From positions 186,001 through 250,000 of the forward strand of contig JAVKOQ010000005.1 in the NCBI GenBank assembly GCA_031835245.1: 64,000 nucleotides of DNA, given 5' to 3'. Shown here in pieces: positions 43,085-57,794 of this stretch. Every line of letters starts with the position of its first letter. Within the stretch, counting starts at the first letter, position 1. A program made the position numbers and the translations under genes. The notes beneath the pieces were generated by a model. The model ran no database searches. It had not been told where the DNA came from and saw nothing but the letters and a program-made list of their open reading frames with translations. Origin of the DNA: Balamuthia mandrillaris. Lineage: Eukaryota > Discosea > Longamoebia > Balamuthiidae.

Positions 43085-43580
43085 TCATTGAGGGGAGGGT
43101 GCTTGAGGGGAGTGTGCTTGGGAAAGGGCGTGTAGTCTCTCTACCATCTCCTGTTCATGTTCAGGGCTGTACGCTCTGCGCAGTGTTCTGTACTTGTGGA
43201 GCTTGTGGAGCGCTTCCAACTCTTTTATCACATATTCGCCCTGCAGAGCGACCGTCACTCCAAGCCAACACACACACAGACACACAAAAAAACACTACCC
43301 ACCTTTTCAATGGCTTTCTGGATCTTTTGAGGGTCTGTCTCATCTTTCATGGCAAAGAATGCCCTCTTGGTGCCCTCCCGTATGACGTGCTGGCCGGCTG
43401 GATAGTCCTTCCCTGCCCACAAGATCTATCAACAACAATACCACCACAACAAAACAGAAAGGCAGAACAGGTTAGCATCAAGTACTCCCCTCCCTTCCAT
43501 CCCTTAAGCCCACAAACGTTTTTGTAAAGCCGTTTAACAGCCGCTCTGGAGACATCTCTGGTGGCGGTAGCGGAGGCCAT
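43085..43580 (-). CDS. ETFRF1: LYR-motif protein, ETFRF1 (LYRM5)-like
   Basis: Small mitochondrial LYR-family protein; ETFRF1 strips FAD from electron-transfer flavoprotein. Three exons: 43518-43580, 43303-43425 and 43085-43240, giving 113 residues. The LYR position reads AVKRLYKN, followed across the splice by ILWAGKDYPAG, then REGTKRAFF, ETDPQKIQKAIEKGEYVIKE and LEALHKLHKYRTLRRAY. This G-E-x-V-x-K-E-L-E-A-L-x-x-L-x-K-Y-R pattern is characteristic of LYRM5. Length is slightly above the animal protein because of a Pro/Gln-rich end. A LYRM5 gene fits an organism using beta-oxidation and respiration. Confidence 0.85.
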
Positions 43581-43871
43581 CCTATCCTGTGTCCCTCGAA
43601 CCGGTTAGGCCTTGCTTCTTTTTGTGTTCTTCCTCCATGGGTGGTTTCCTATTAGCCTATTAGACATATATGAAATCGCGCACAAATGGAGCACAGAAGG
43701 ACCACAAGAAAATAATAATAAAGCAATTATGGGTTAACCAACAATAATTAATAAAGGATTCCTCCAATCATCAAACAAACAAAAGGAAAAAAAAAAGGGA
43801 GGGGGAGGCGTGAAGGAGAGTAACGCAACAGCAAAAACCCGTCGGCTCAACCCTGGTTTGGTGCGGCTGTG

Positions 43872-45400
43872 ATGGCGTCCAAGTACGTTTGTCCTCAATT
43901 TTTTTTTCATTTCTTGTGAGAGGTTTTTTTTGTTTGGTGCGTAAAACCGGTTACAAAGGCTTACTCTTGCTACTACTATTGTAACCACTTGCTTTCAGTG
44001 GCGACCAACGAAAAAACGGCAAGGCTGGCAGAAGGACCACCGGAAGCCTTGAAATTCTGCACAGACAAAACGTTATTCTCACAAAGCTGAAGCCAAAGCT
44101 AGCTGAGCTGCAGGAACAGGTTCAGGTGTGCTCCAAGCTGTGCTCCGATGAAGCGCTGGTGACGGCCACGTTCCTGTCTTCTCTCACAGACATCAGCAGC
44201 CTTGTACATGACCTACAAAATGAGCGCAGAGAGGAGGCACGTTTTTACAAAGCTTTGATGGTTTGTCTTTCTTTTTTTAAAAAAGTTTTGAAACGTATAC
44301 GTGACTTTTTTTTCTGCCAGGTTAAACAAAAACAAGAGGAAGAAAGCACAAAAGGAGGAGGTAATGGAGGTCATCTAGTGCAGAACATAAAGGACTGCGG
44401 TCGGCTGAGCTTGTTGAATTCAGCTCTGTTGGGACGCATATTCTCATTCCTTCCATCGGAGAGGGATCGACGGGCCATCCTTCTTCTCAACCGCCACTTC
44501 TATAGCAGCTGGAAGAACACTTTATTGCATAATGCTCCTCCTCCAGGGGCTGCTACTGCTATCAACGCCACTGGCAGCAGTGCTGCTACAACAACGCAGC
44601 TTCAGCTACCGTCCTCAGCACAAAAATTGGCTGCGGCAGGAGGAAGCAACAATTCCTCCCCGCGAAGTGCAAGACTAAGCGTGCCTCCTTCCATGATCGA
44701 ATGGATGGAAGAGCAAGGTCTGCCCGCGGAATACGCTACCTTGTTGTGGGGAGCTGGGTTTAAAGGACTGGAGGCCTTGCGCCTCGCCACTGCTGAGGAG
44801 CTTGAGAGGGCTGGCATCAAGAAAACAGGTCATCGCCGTCGTTTACTTTACGCCCTGAAGGAAACCAAACCTACTGCTGCCTCTGCCAAAAAGACCTCAT
44901 CAAAAGAAGAAAACGGAGGTCGAAGCTTTCCGTTTTTGCAATCAAAGAGCGCCTCTCTGGCCCAGTTGCCCTCGACAGGCAGCAGATCCCCACCGCCCCG
45001 CAAACCGCTTACCAGGAAGGAGAAGAAGAAGCAAAAGAAGGAAGAGAAGAAGAAGGAGAAAAACGAAAAGAAGGGCAAAGGACCTGCCAATGTTCCTCAC
45101 GTATTTGTTGATTTTAGCCGCAAGCAGTTGACGGAGGTTCCACCAGAGGTATGGAGCCGTACGGATGCCACCATTCTTAACCTCTTTCAGAACAAGTTGG
45201 ATTCTCTTCCAGGTCCCGAATTAGGTACTGCTGTGAACTAAAATACTTTTTGTTCTTGGTAGTGAGCTAACAATGCTCATCTCTCCCCAGCCAAAATGAA
45301 GTACATCACAATGCTTGGCTTGAACGAGAACAACTTGAAGGAGTTGCCTGCCGAAATCGGCCATCTTCAAACATTGCAGATTCTAGATTTGAGGTCTCTT

Positions 45401-45448
<48 letters not shown>

Positions 45449-47163
45449 TTCTCTCTCGTTTCTTCCCAACAACTAACTTTGTAATATCACATGTTCTCAG
45501 ATCCAACAAACTTGTGTGCATCCCTCCGGAAATACAATATTTGACTAACTTACAACGCCTTTTCCTGAGGTTTAACAAGCTAACCGAGCTTCCTGAAGAA
45601 ATAGGATATTTAGCTTCGTTGGAGGTAAGTTTGTTTCAGCTACCTCTTCTTATCTTTTCTTCTTCACCTTCTCTTTTCTTCACTGCTTCATTTCCTTCGG
45701 AATTGTATTGCACTCCTCAAGAATAAAAATTTTCTAATGTATCTTTCTTCGTTGCAGATTCTTTCTGTAAGGAATAATCAGCTGACCTCTTTGCCAGCTT
45801 CTATTCAAGGCTTGACTTCTCTCAAGATATTGGACGTGTCAAGTAACAAGGTCAAGAAATTAGGCAACATAAGTCAGTTGGTGCATTTGAAGGAGTTGGA
45901 CTTGAAACAAAATTCCCTTTCAGCATTACCAAAAGGTCTAAACACTTTGACAGAGCTTTCTCGCCTCAATCTGTCGCACAATAAGGTATATCTGTCTTTC
46001 TTTAGCTTGTTCCTCTGCTGTTGTTTCTCAAAGAGCTACCTTCATCTCACATCCGCCCTGCTATTGCCAGTTCACAGAGTTTCCGAAATCAGTTGTGGAT
46101 GTGACATGTCTTGAAGAGTTAGATATAGAAGGAAACCAGATATCAACGTTGCCCGAGGAGATTGGCCAATTAACCTGTTTACAGAAGCTCTACCTTAACC
46201 GAAATCGGATAGCGTCCCTTCCCAGTTCTCTTGGGGAGCTTCATGCTCTGCGGGAACTTCAGCTGAAGGGAAATCAGCTGCAGGAACTTCCTGAAATGAA
46301 CGGATTGATGCAGCTTCGTGAGTTGGACATCAGCACTAACTTCTTCGCCCTATTTCCGATGTCGGTGTTGCAGGCCAGCAATTTGTTGACTTTGAATCTC
46401 AGCGATAACACGATCAAGGAACTACCAAAACAGCTTGCTGCCAAACTTCCACAATTGAAGCACCTTAACGCTGAAGGAAACCAGGTACTGATATTTTTGC
46501 TTGTGCATCGTTCTCTTTTCATTACTTTCTAATCTCTCATCGCCACTTCTATTCCTTTCAAGATTGAGCGCTTGCATCGTAAGATAGGAGATATGAAGAA
46601 CCTAAGGCAACTGCGTTTGGGCTATAATGAGTTGGAGAGTCTTCCGGAAGAGTTTGGCGGTATGGCAAGCCTCAAGGAACTGGATCTGGAACACAATGCT
46701 TTATGCTCTCTTCCCCATTCCATAGGAGCGTTATCCTCCCTCTCTCTGTTGGTCCTCAACGACAACGAGCTGGATGGTGCGTGTCTTGGTCCCATTTCTT
46801 CGTCTTCTACCACTGTCTCCTCCTCTGCTAAGTTCGGTTGCCTTGTCGTGTGCTCACCGCTTTTTCTTATTTTCTGAAGATCTCCCGAATGAGTTGGTGG
46901 AGTTAGATAACCTGGGCGAATTGAAGATAGACGGTAATCCCATGAAAGATATTCCAGGTACTTGATTCTTTTTGTTGCTGCAATTATATCAGTGCCCTAA
47001 TAATGACCCACTCATCAGATGCTCAACACGGTGGTAACGCTGTTTTCCACTTTTTGATGAAACGCGCGAGAAAAGGTTCGTTCTCCTTCGCCGCTCCCTT
47101 TTATCGGTCGTCCTCTTCAATAGCCTGCCGAACTTTTGCTCACCTTCGTCCTCCTTCCAATAA
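43872..47163 (+). CDS. F-box-like / SAM / leucine-rich-repeat protein
   Basis: About ten exons: 43872-43882, 43999-44260, 44321-45224, 45291-45393, 45501-45624, 45758-45985, 46071-46484, 46563-46776, 46880-46957 and 47019-about 47075 with a probable short last exon (end uncertain). The first exon codes three residues and part of a fourth. Order of domains: a coiled coil (LKPKLAELQEQVQ); an F-box-like helix set (LNSALLGRIFSFLPSERDRR, NRHFYSSWK); a SAM domain (IEWMEEQGLPAEYATLLWG, FKGLEALRLATAEELERAGI); a Lys-rich linker; then about 17 LRRs of the SDS22/Shoc2 kind (LPAEIGHLQTLQILDL, LPEEIGYLASLE, LPEEIGQLTCLQKLYL). It may be a Ras/kinase scaffold or ubiquitin-ligase adaptor; no catalytic domain is present. 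Confidence 0.8.
45403..45457 (+). repeat. (CT)n microsatellite in LRR-gene intron
   Basis: About 50 bp of CT with three TTT interruptions, pyrimidines in sense, shortly after the donor at 45394. Confidence 0.9.
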
Positions 47164-47634
47164 GCAGAAGCGGCTGCTGCCAACAACAAAAAAGGTGCAA
47201 GACGCAAGTGAAGCCCGCCCCCTTCGCCCTCCTTTCCCAGCGTTTTTTTTTTTTTTTTGTTGTTGTGTGTGGTTTTGGTTGTATGTTGCCGTTTGTGGGT
47301 GCACGGAGAAGAAAGGCCGCCTGGGCCTCGCTCGTCTGCACCCCGCCACCCTCTATTACTGTAAACTATTCCCCCCTCTTGTTGCTTCTCTACCTACCCA
47401 CCACCAATGAATGCATGCATGCATGCATGTATTGTCGTTGTGGTTGGGATCTTCCTTCCACGCGAAGTTCCATTGTTCTTCTTTTTTTTTGTTGTTTTGG
47501 TTTTTTTTTATTTTATTTTGTTCGAAACCAGAAAAAAAAAAGAAAGAGGACAAAAAGAGGGAGAGAGAGAGAGAAAGCGAGAGAGAGAACACCTCGGGGG
47601 ATAGAGTCACACAACACAACCACACAACCGGCAA
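47164..47634. other. Intergenic region upstream of MsrB-like gene
   Basis: Contains a T-tract (47245-47259), a (CATG)n palindromic run ATGCATGCATGCATGCATG (about 47410-47428) and a GA-rich stretch (47560-47590) before the ATG at 47635. No gene seen. Confidence 0.5.
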
Positions 47635-48609
47635 ATGAGACGCTCCAAGACAAGCACCCGTTCGCTGGAACGAGCGGACTACACTCCGATGGAGATGGAG
47701 CTCTTGTCCTCGCAGAACACCCAGAAAAACTACAAAACGCTGCAAGAGGAAGGCACTTACTGGTGCTTCTTCGCTCCTTTCTTCTCCTCCCCTTCCCAAA
47801 AGAGCTGACCAGGAGTTATGACTCAAGTTGAGAGGATTTTGGGGTTTTGATGGGAGATGCGTTGGGTCGTTGGTTAACCTTATGTTATTAACACTTGATC
47901 ATGCAGTTGCGCTCACTGTGGGCTGCGCTTGTTCAACTCAGCGGACAAGTTCGTGGCGAACAAGGGAGGCCCCACCTCGAGCTTCCGCTCCACCTTCAGC
48001 GAGGGCTGTGTGACCACTGGTGTTGACTACAGTTTCGGTTTACCCTCCATCAGCCTTAATTGTGCTGGCGTGCGTGTTCCTCCCTTTCTTAGCGCGCTCC
48101 TTATGATCACTCACCTCGTGCTTTCCTCTTCACCGATCCTCCCTTCTCTCTCATTCCCGTTTGATTAGTGCGGCCTCTATTTGGGGTCTCTGTACAAAGA
48201 CGGAAAACAAACTGGAGACGACCACCCTGCTGCTGGCCAGCGTTATTCCATCGTATCGGCTGCCGTGGAGTTTGAGAACAGCGCCAATGCAGCCATTGCC
48301 CCCGATGAGGTGTGCGTGGTGGCTGCGCCAGTACAAACGGAGGAAGAGGAAGAGCCAGAAGTGCCGACCTACGCCTCCTCCTCGTCAGCGGCCTCCTCGC
48401 ACATGGCGGACCCTTCTGGCTTGGACATCCTGACCGAAAAGCAGAGCCACCACCAACAGCAGCACACCGAGCAATCCCTCAAAAGCACCCACAAGGCACC
48501 AACAAAAAGCGGCAGCGGAGGAAACCTCGTCAAGTATGCCCACCTGGTGCTGCTGGCCGCCCCCCTCTGTCTTGCTCTCTACAACAAATATCAAAAGGGT
48601 TCTCACTAG
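47635..48609 (+). CDS. Membrane-anchored MsrB-fold protein without catalytic Cys
   Basis: 243 residues from three exons: 47635-47762, 47907-48069 and 48169-48609. The fold is methionine-R-sulfoxide reductase B: CCAHCGLRLFNSADKF (zinc CxxC and LFxSxxKF), then CAGCGLYLGSLYKDG (second zinc CxxC and the equivalent of HLGHVFxDG), then GQRYSIVSAAVEFEN. In MsrB this last segment is RYCINSAALxF; the catalytic Cys or Sec is Ser here. The HLGHVF histidines and the GWPSF motif are also changed (YLGSLY, GGPTSSF). After a charged linker, VKYAHLVLLAAPLCLALYNKY forms a tail anchor. The zinc-binding scaffold is intact while the catalytic residues are not, so a non-reductase role is likely. Confidence 0.78.
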
Positions 48610-48804
48610 CTGAAGCTTCAATCCACCTTGCTTCCCTCTTCCCTCTTCCCCCTGCCTCCCTTCATCTACCGTGTTTAGTCCGCGTTATAAATAAATAAGA
48701 AAAATAACAAGAGCAATGCCAACTACCGCAGGCACCATGTAGGGCAAGGGGTGGGTGGCGACACTCGGCGACTAGTGCATGCCTGCAGCAAGAACGGGTG
48801 GCTT

Positions 48805-50401
48805 TCATTGTTGAGCGCAGCCAATGCCACTGCTTCCTTCGTCCTCGTCTGCCTCGTAAGCCTCGCGTCTGTTGTACGACTGTCTCTGGGTGGAGCCAAA
48901 CTCTTGCAGATGTACCTCCTCTGCTTCCTTTAGATCAGCACCTTTTTGTGGGGAGGGCTTCGGCAAGATGGTGTTCAATAACTGCACCAGTAAAAAGAGA
49001 GTCAGTTATGCTAGAACAGACATATCTTAAAACGGTATATAAAATTACCTTGGCATGTTCTGGGTCTATGCTCTCTGGGAATTTGATGCTAAACTTAATA
49101 ACGAGCAATCCTTTGTCAAAAGGCCTCTTGTATTGGGGCATGCCCTCTCCTGGAATTTCCTTAACATCACCTGAACATTAAACGTCAGCATACAAGCCAA
49201 ATCGTGCGGAGGAAACATAGACCGCATGCTTACCCGGTTTTATTATTTCTCCTGGTCGTGACTTAACGAGCAAAACGCGGCCGTCCAGGTGAGTAATAGG
49301 AAAAGCAAAACCGCACAAAGCCTCTAAGAGAGTGAGCTCATGCTCCATAAAGAGGTCTGCACCATCTCTCTTAAAGGTGGAGTGGTCGTGTTCGTTCAGA
49401 ACCAGAATAACATCTCCAGGTGCAACATCAGGCTACATGGGCCACATGAAACGTAAGAAGGAAACCCACAAGAAGGAGAAAAGGAGAACAAGGCAGAGGG
49501 GAAGAGAACCTCCTGATCGCCTTCGCCGGAAAAAACGAGCTTTTGTTTGTGTTGCATTCCTTTATCAATGAACACCTCCAAGGTCTTCTTTTCTTCCACA
49601 ACTTTGGCTCCTTCGCAGCGCTTGCAGCGATCTTTGTCCTGGATGATTTCACCTTCTCCTCGACAGTCGGGACACTTGCTCTGAAGCTGTTGGACCATGC
49701 CAGGTCCGATTTGACGAAGGGTGACTTTGATGCCTCTGCCTTTGCAGGTACCGCATGTCTTCACGGCATCTGGATTCATTCCACCCTTACTACAAAGCGA
49801 ACAGTTAATTAAGCCCAAGTACATTGCAAAGGGAGTGGAGGCAAGCAGGGAGGAGGGGAAGAAAAGATGAGCAACCCGTTGCACTTGCTGCAAACGACAT
49901 TCTTCCGCAGATTAAACTTGGTGGTTTTGCCGTTGTACAAGTCCTCCAATGTGACGTCCACAACGTGAACAAGGTCCTCTCCTTTGCGGGGCCTTCTTCT
50001 GCCGCCGCCGCCGCCTCCTCCGAAAAATCCACCTCCACCAAATAGAGTAGAGAACAGGTCTTCGGCAGAGGCGTAGCCCCCACCGCCTCCTTCTTTGATA
50101 CCCTCTTCTCCGTAGCGATCATAAACCTGTTTCTTTTCAGGGTCTGACAATACTTCGTAAGCCATGCTTATTTCTTTGAACTGCAAAATCAGAAAAAGAA
50201 AGGGGGTTAGCGGACATTCACGCATAAGTTGTTGCTAGGGGAGGATCAGTTTGGTGTGTATGTTATTGCCTTATCCCCTGCGTCAGGATTTCTGTCGGGG
50301 TGAAACTCCATGGCCATCTTGCGGTAGCCTTTCTTGATGTCGGCAGGGGAAGCCTCGGGACCCACCCCCAAAAGCTCATAAAATCGCGTTTCCTTTGGCA
50401 T
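48805..50401 (-). CDS. Class A DnaJ/Hsp40 co-chaperone with CaaX box
   Basis: Cytosolic Hsp70 co-chaperone of the Ydj1/DNAJA type. The ATG at 50401 starts [18 protein letters not shown]; the J domain has [13 protein letters not shown] (HPD intact) and [15 protein letters not shown] Gly-rich linker precedes four CxxCxGxG-type zinc motifs: [26 protein letters not shown] and CKRCEG. The client-binding domains include [20 protein letters not shown] and [14 protein letters not shown]. The C-terminus SSGIGCAQQ is a CaaX box with X = Gln, predicted to be farnesylated as in Ydj1 (CASQ). Exon 1 is 50270-50401 and exon 2 starts at 50180; the first intron begins GCAATA, so it is GC-AG or has an undetected donor. 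Length is about 400 residues. Confidence 0.92.
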
Positions 50402-50745
50402 CTTGGTGACTCACGGAGAGTTTGTTCTTGAGGAAAGGGCAAGCTAAGGGGCGAAAAAAAAAAAAAAAGCGTAGCGGGACGAGGCCGTTGGTTTGGAAAG
50501 AAGAGAGAAGCAGGGGGGGCAAAGCAAGGGCAAGCAAGCAACGACACCAACCAACCAACAACTTTTTTTTTCTTTCTTTTCTTTTTCCTTTTCCCCGCCG
50601 CGCCTACCAAAATTACGTGGCAAATCCCACGTGCAGCGACCCCTCGCTCTCGATCGTGATCATCATCTCATCGCTCCCGCCCCTGACGTCAGCAGGCCAA
50701 CGCTAGCTACTGCGGAGTCGTGAGGCCACGCCAAGAAAGACCAAG
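50402..50745. promoter_or_regulatory. Divergent DnaJ / LysRS upstream region
   Basis: 344 bp. Contains A-tract then GCGTAGCGGG (about 50455-50478) and a T-rich/C-rich tract (50560-50600). CACGTG lies near 50627 and TGACGTCA near 50684. Confidence 0.45.
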
Positions 50746-53554
<2,809 letters not shown>

Positions 53555-53591
53555 GGAACAAAGTTTTGGTGCGCACTTTTATTTAACAAAC

Positions 53592-55159
53592 TTAATGTGC
53601 CAATATTGGTTGGCGTTGAGTGTATTTAAGAAGCCGAACTACAGTTGCAGGAGTAATGCCGCTGATTTGTCTGGCCATTCCAATTGTAGTCGGCCGTTCT
53701 TTGCTTAGCTTTTGTTTTTCTTCTGTGGATAAGCTGTCTAAAGCCCAGTAGTCCAAATCAGGAGGAAGGTAAAGCTGGTTTTCCTGCCTGTAGGCTGCTA
53801 TTTCTTTCTCTTGTTTCTTAATATAGTTGTTATAATGGGACTCCGTTTCAAGGAAGGAAAAGACTTGTGGATCCATGCCTTTCAATTCCTCTGGAAACGA
53901 TTTCAGCAGCCCATCAAGGCTAAGTTTAAACTTTCCAATCATATCCCAGCCACTCAGTTGGCCACAGCCGTTCACAAATGGAAAGCCCTTTGACTCCCAT
54001 CGATGAGGGCTCAATACCAATTGCTGAAGAGCAGTTTGGCATGCTTTTATTTTGTCCTGTCTTTCTTTGAGACGAGTCATTCGTTGAGGGGTCTGAATGC
54101 CACCCAGTTCGTACGCCTTTTTTGTTAATCTCAAGTCGGCATTGTCTAGTGGGAAGTGAGCAAAATGAGAAAAAATAAAATACAAATACAAAACAAAACA
54201 ACAATATATGAAACTTGGGCGCAAACAAAAAGAACATACCTGCTCGAAGACTAAGGCGGTACTCTGCCCGACTTGTAAACATTCTGTAGGGCTCATTGGT
54301 TCCCAGAGAGGTCAAATCATTGATTAAAACACCAATGTAGGCGTCACCACGATCAAGAACAAACGAAGTTCCAGGTTTGGTAACGGATAGACCCGCATTG
54401 AAACCAGCCATAATACCTTGCGCTGCAGCCTCTTCATAGCCCGTACTTCCTGCATGTTCATAACGATTTGGGCATGAGGGAGAAAAAGATCAAAAAGTAA
54501 GGCTAGCATAGGAGTGCCCACCATTGATCTGGCCTGCAAAGTAAAGACCAGAGACCTGCTTGGTTTCCAGGGTGGGTAGCAGGTTTCTAGGGTCAACATA
54601 GTCATACTCAATGGCATAGCCTGGTCGAATCATGTGTACATTCTCCAGGCCTGGGATGGTGCGCAAAAATTCAAGTTGTACGTCTTCTGGCAGTGCTGTA
54701 GATATACCGTTCGGATATACAACGTCAGTGGTAAATCCCTCCGGCTCCAGGAATACTTGGTGGCTTGCCTTGTCGGCGAATTGGCGGACTTTAGATTCCA
54801 AGGAAGGACAATACCTTGGTCCAAGTCCTTGTCCTTCACCCGACTCAAACCGAGGCAGGAGGGCAATATTCTTCCTCACAATTTCATGAGTTTGTTCGGT
54901 GGTACGCGTTATATGGCAGCTCGCTTGGGAATCCGCAAACTTGACAGAGTTGTGTAGGAAGGAGAACGGAAGAGGAGGAGTATCTCCTGGCTGTACGACA
55001 AGTTTGCTGTAGTCGATGGATGGTCCATGAAGGCGTGGTGGTGTGCCTGTCTTTAGCCGTCCTAAAGGAAATTGAAACCGTGCCAACGTTTCTGCCAAGT
55101 TTTTAGAGGCTGGGTCTCCGAACCGCCCCGCTTCGAACCGTTTATCTCCTGTTTGGCCC

Positions 55160-55206
<47 letters not shown>

Positions 55207-56097
55207 GAAAGAAAGAAAGAAGAAAAAAAAAGAATAAGAACAAGAACAAGAAAAGAAAAAAGAAGAAGAAGGAGAACAAGAAGAAGAACAAGCACAAGCA
55301 CAAGCACAAGCACAAGGAGTACGCACCCAAATGGATCACGCCCCGCAAAAAGGTGCCAGTGGTGAGCACAACTTTGGCGGCTCTGATGATCTGGCCGGAG
55401 TTTAGTACGACGCCTTCCACTTTCTTACCGTCCTCACTCAAGAGGAGGTCATCCACTGCGCCTTCCATGAGGGAAAGGTTTGTTATACGGCCTAATTCTT
55501 CTTGCATACGCTTACGATAGAGCAACCTATCTGCTTGTGCCCTGGGTCCCTATGAAAGAGTGATAGCAGCAGCAGTGCAGAGGTGAGGAAGGGTCAAATC
55601 ATAAGAGGCGGGTGTAGACGTACGTGTACAGCAGGACCGCGAGAACGGTTTAGCACCCTAAATTGAATGCCAGCCTGGTCTATTACTTTGCCCATGAGTC
55701 CATCAAGAGCATCTATTTCACGCACGAGGTGACCCTTCCCAACGCCGCCGATGGAGGGGTTGCAAGACATGACGCCAATGGTATCCAGCTTGTGGGTGAG
55801 CAAAAGGGTTTTGGCGCCCACGCGGGCTGCAGCAGAGCAAGCCTCGCATCCGGCATGCCCTCCCCCTATCACCACCACCTCGTAGCTTGCGTTGCGGTTT
55901 TCTTCAGCATTGCTGCCACTTCCATTGGCAGAAAAGGTACTTGCGGTGGTAGTGAGGGCTCTGCCACGGACACGAGGCCCAGCAACAAATGGCGCCAGCG
56001 CGCTCTTGTGCCCAAACGGACCGCCACCACCCTTAAACCAATACGCAGTCCTTCTGCTGCTGCAGTGCCTGCCAGCCAACCACCAGCCACTCTCCAT
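53592..56097 (-). CDS. MTO1: tRNA uridine-34 modification enzyme MTO1 (MnmG/GidA)
   Basis: FAD enzyme that, with MnmE/GTPBP3, installs carboxymethylaminomethyl- or taurinomethyl-type modifications at wobble U34 of tRNAs, usually mitochondrial. Five exons: 55624-56097, 55327-55549, 54522-55148, 54240-54449 and 53592-54145. After a basic N-terminus without similarity (probable mitochondrial presequence) comes [20 protein letters not shown], then [74 protein letters not shown] and [16 protein letters not shown]. The C-terminal helical domain has [12 protein letters not shown]. All are MnmG hallmarks and the length (about 700) is normal. It converges tail to tail with lysyl-tRNA synthetase; tRNA-Lys is a known MTO1 substrate class. 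Confidence 0.94.
55164..55203 (-). repeat. (CT)n microsatellite in MTO1 intron
   Basis: About 38 bp of GA on the plus strand, CT in sense, then further pyrimidine-rich sequence to about 55315 including (CTTGTG)n. Confidence 0.9.
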
Positions 56098-56481
56098 CTG
56101 TCTGTCCAGCCGCCAAGGGAAAAATGCTCTTCTTCTTCTTGTTCTCCTCCTCCTTCTTCTTGTTCTTCTTCTTCTACTCCTTAGGGGTTGGGTTGTTGTC
56201 TACAAAAATCCAACAATACAGGCCGATGCATCAGCCTCCTACGCCGCCAGCTTTGGCGTTCAGAGCTTTTGCCTCGCGCAACAAAGCGGAACCCCACCAA
56301 TGCAGAGAGCTTGCGTGGGGAAAGTTCGTTCACAAGTGACGGACCTGATGGCTCCGTGTTGTTTTAGGAACGTCGAGAGCGCTTGCCCTTGGAGGCCAAG
56401 TTTATTTGCTTGCTTCTCTATTTTCAAAGCAAAATGAAGACACAAAAAATGCTACAGGAGGAGCAGGAGCAGGAATTGCTT

Positions 56482-57794
56482 TCAAGATGAAGTGGGGAGG
56501 ACAGGGCGAGCACGCTCCTGCATAAGTTGAAGAAGGGTAGGGTATATAGTATGTAATAGGAGGTGCTGCTTACTTCGGTCAAAGCGAAGGATGTGGCCAG
56601 CAGATAAAGGAAGGCTAGGGAGGGACAATGCTGCAGCCGCCTGTGGTGGATCCCTCACACGTATCTCCCCTATGGGAAGAGCTATCCGCGTTGTGCCTAT
56701 TTACGAAGTGATGATCGTTATCACCCACAATTGATCAGCAGACAGAGAGAAGAGGAAACCAAACTAGTAATAAAAACGGAATCCCAGCTGTCCAGAGCAG
56801 AGGAAAGAGTGGGAGCTTGCTGCACCAGCGGAATGTTGTGGATCGTGCATGTATCAATGACGAGCTTCCGCATTGTTCCTTTCAAAACCATATCATCAGG
56901 AGCTGTCTGAATGGTACCGTTCTTCAATATAACAAAAACGTTGCTAGAAAGCCCTTCAGATAGCTGCCCTTCTTCTCCATGGGCCATGAGCCCCTCTTCT
57001 TCCCCTTCCTGTAATAGGTTCTCATAGCTCTGTCGTGCTTTCAGCCATGCGGAGCTTTTTAGCTGCGGGTCACTACGAAGGGGGGCAGGGTACATGCAGG
57101 CCGCGTAGAACTTTTCGGGGTCTTTCTGTGGCAGTGCATGCACATGCACCCATGGTTGCAACAGGCCCTCTTCCGCTTCTGTAAGTAAAAATAGAACTTT
57201 CATCTCCTTTCCTTCGTGCTCAGGGTTGTTTCGCAGAAACGTGGTTAAGCCAACCCGCACTGCGGGGAGGAATAGCTCTTCCACTTCTTCTGTTGTTAAA
57301 GGGTGGGAAGAGGATTCCTCTGTCTTTGTCTGTGCTACTCTTTCGTTGTTCTTTTCAGGTTGTTTGTCTCCACCTGCGCTTTCAGAACAAGGCTTGTGGG
57401 ACCTCTGTAGCATTGCTTGTTATGGGTCGTGAAATAGAAGGAAGGGGAGAACAAGAAGACCAAGGACAAGAATGAAATGAGAAACAAGAACACGAGAAGA
57501 CAGAGTACAGAAGCGAAAAGGTACCAAGGCGACGCATGTGAGAGTCCCAGTCAAAGATATTAGAGCCACCAACAGTTCTGGCGGCAGAATAAACGGCTTA
57601 GAAGCCCCAATCAAAGCGTGCAGCCTCGCTTCACGTTAGAGAGTGAAGAAGACATTGCAGAGGAAGCACCTACCCGAAGGGAAGTACTGCAAGAATTCTT
57701 TAGGGTTAAGCATGTGGTCCGTCCATACGGAAGTTCCCTTGATAATGACATAGGCAAGCCCTCCATTACGTATTGGTTGCAGTGGGCTTGCCAT
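56482..57794 (-). CDS. Class IV PLP-dependent aminotransferase-like protein
   Basis: Fold type IV PLP enzyme (branched-chain aminotransferase, D-amino-acid transaminase and ADC lyase group). Four exons: 57674-57794, 57525-57596, 56765-57415 and 56482-56696, all phase-consistent, giving 352 residues. Motifs: SAARTVGGSNIFDWDSHMRR, the N-terminal H-x-x-R-L element across the splice; ARQSYENLLQEG, at the PLP-lysine segment of class IV enzymes; GLSSNVFVIL with LSEG (substrate loop); APDDMVLKGTMRKLV; and SVFITS joined to TTRIALPIGEIRV, the phosphate-binding end. The segment preceding SYENLL reads WLKARQ, so the usual Lys may be K in LKARQ; this should be aligned. The ATG at 57794 is the nearest to the conserved part; the frame stays open further upstream to 58007. 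Confidence 0.75.

Noticed and set aside
47408-47430. (CATG)n palindromic run as a hairpin or regulatory element
   Set aside because: A short simple repeat; no partner, gene or conservation visible.
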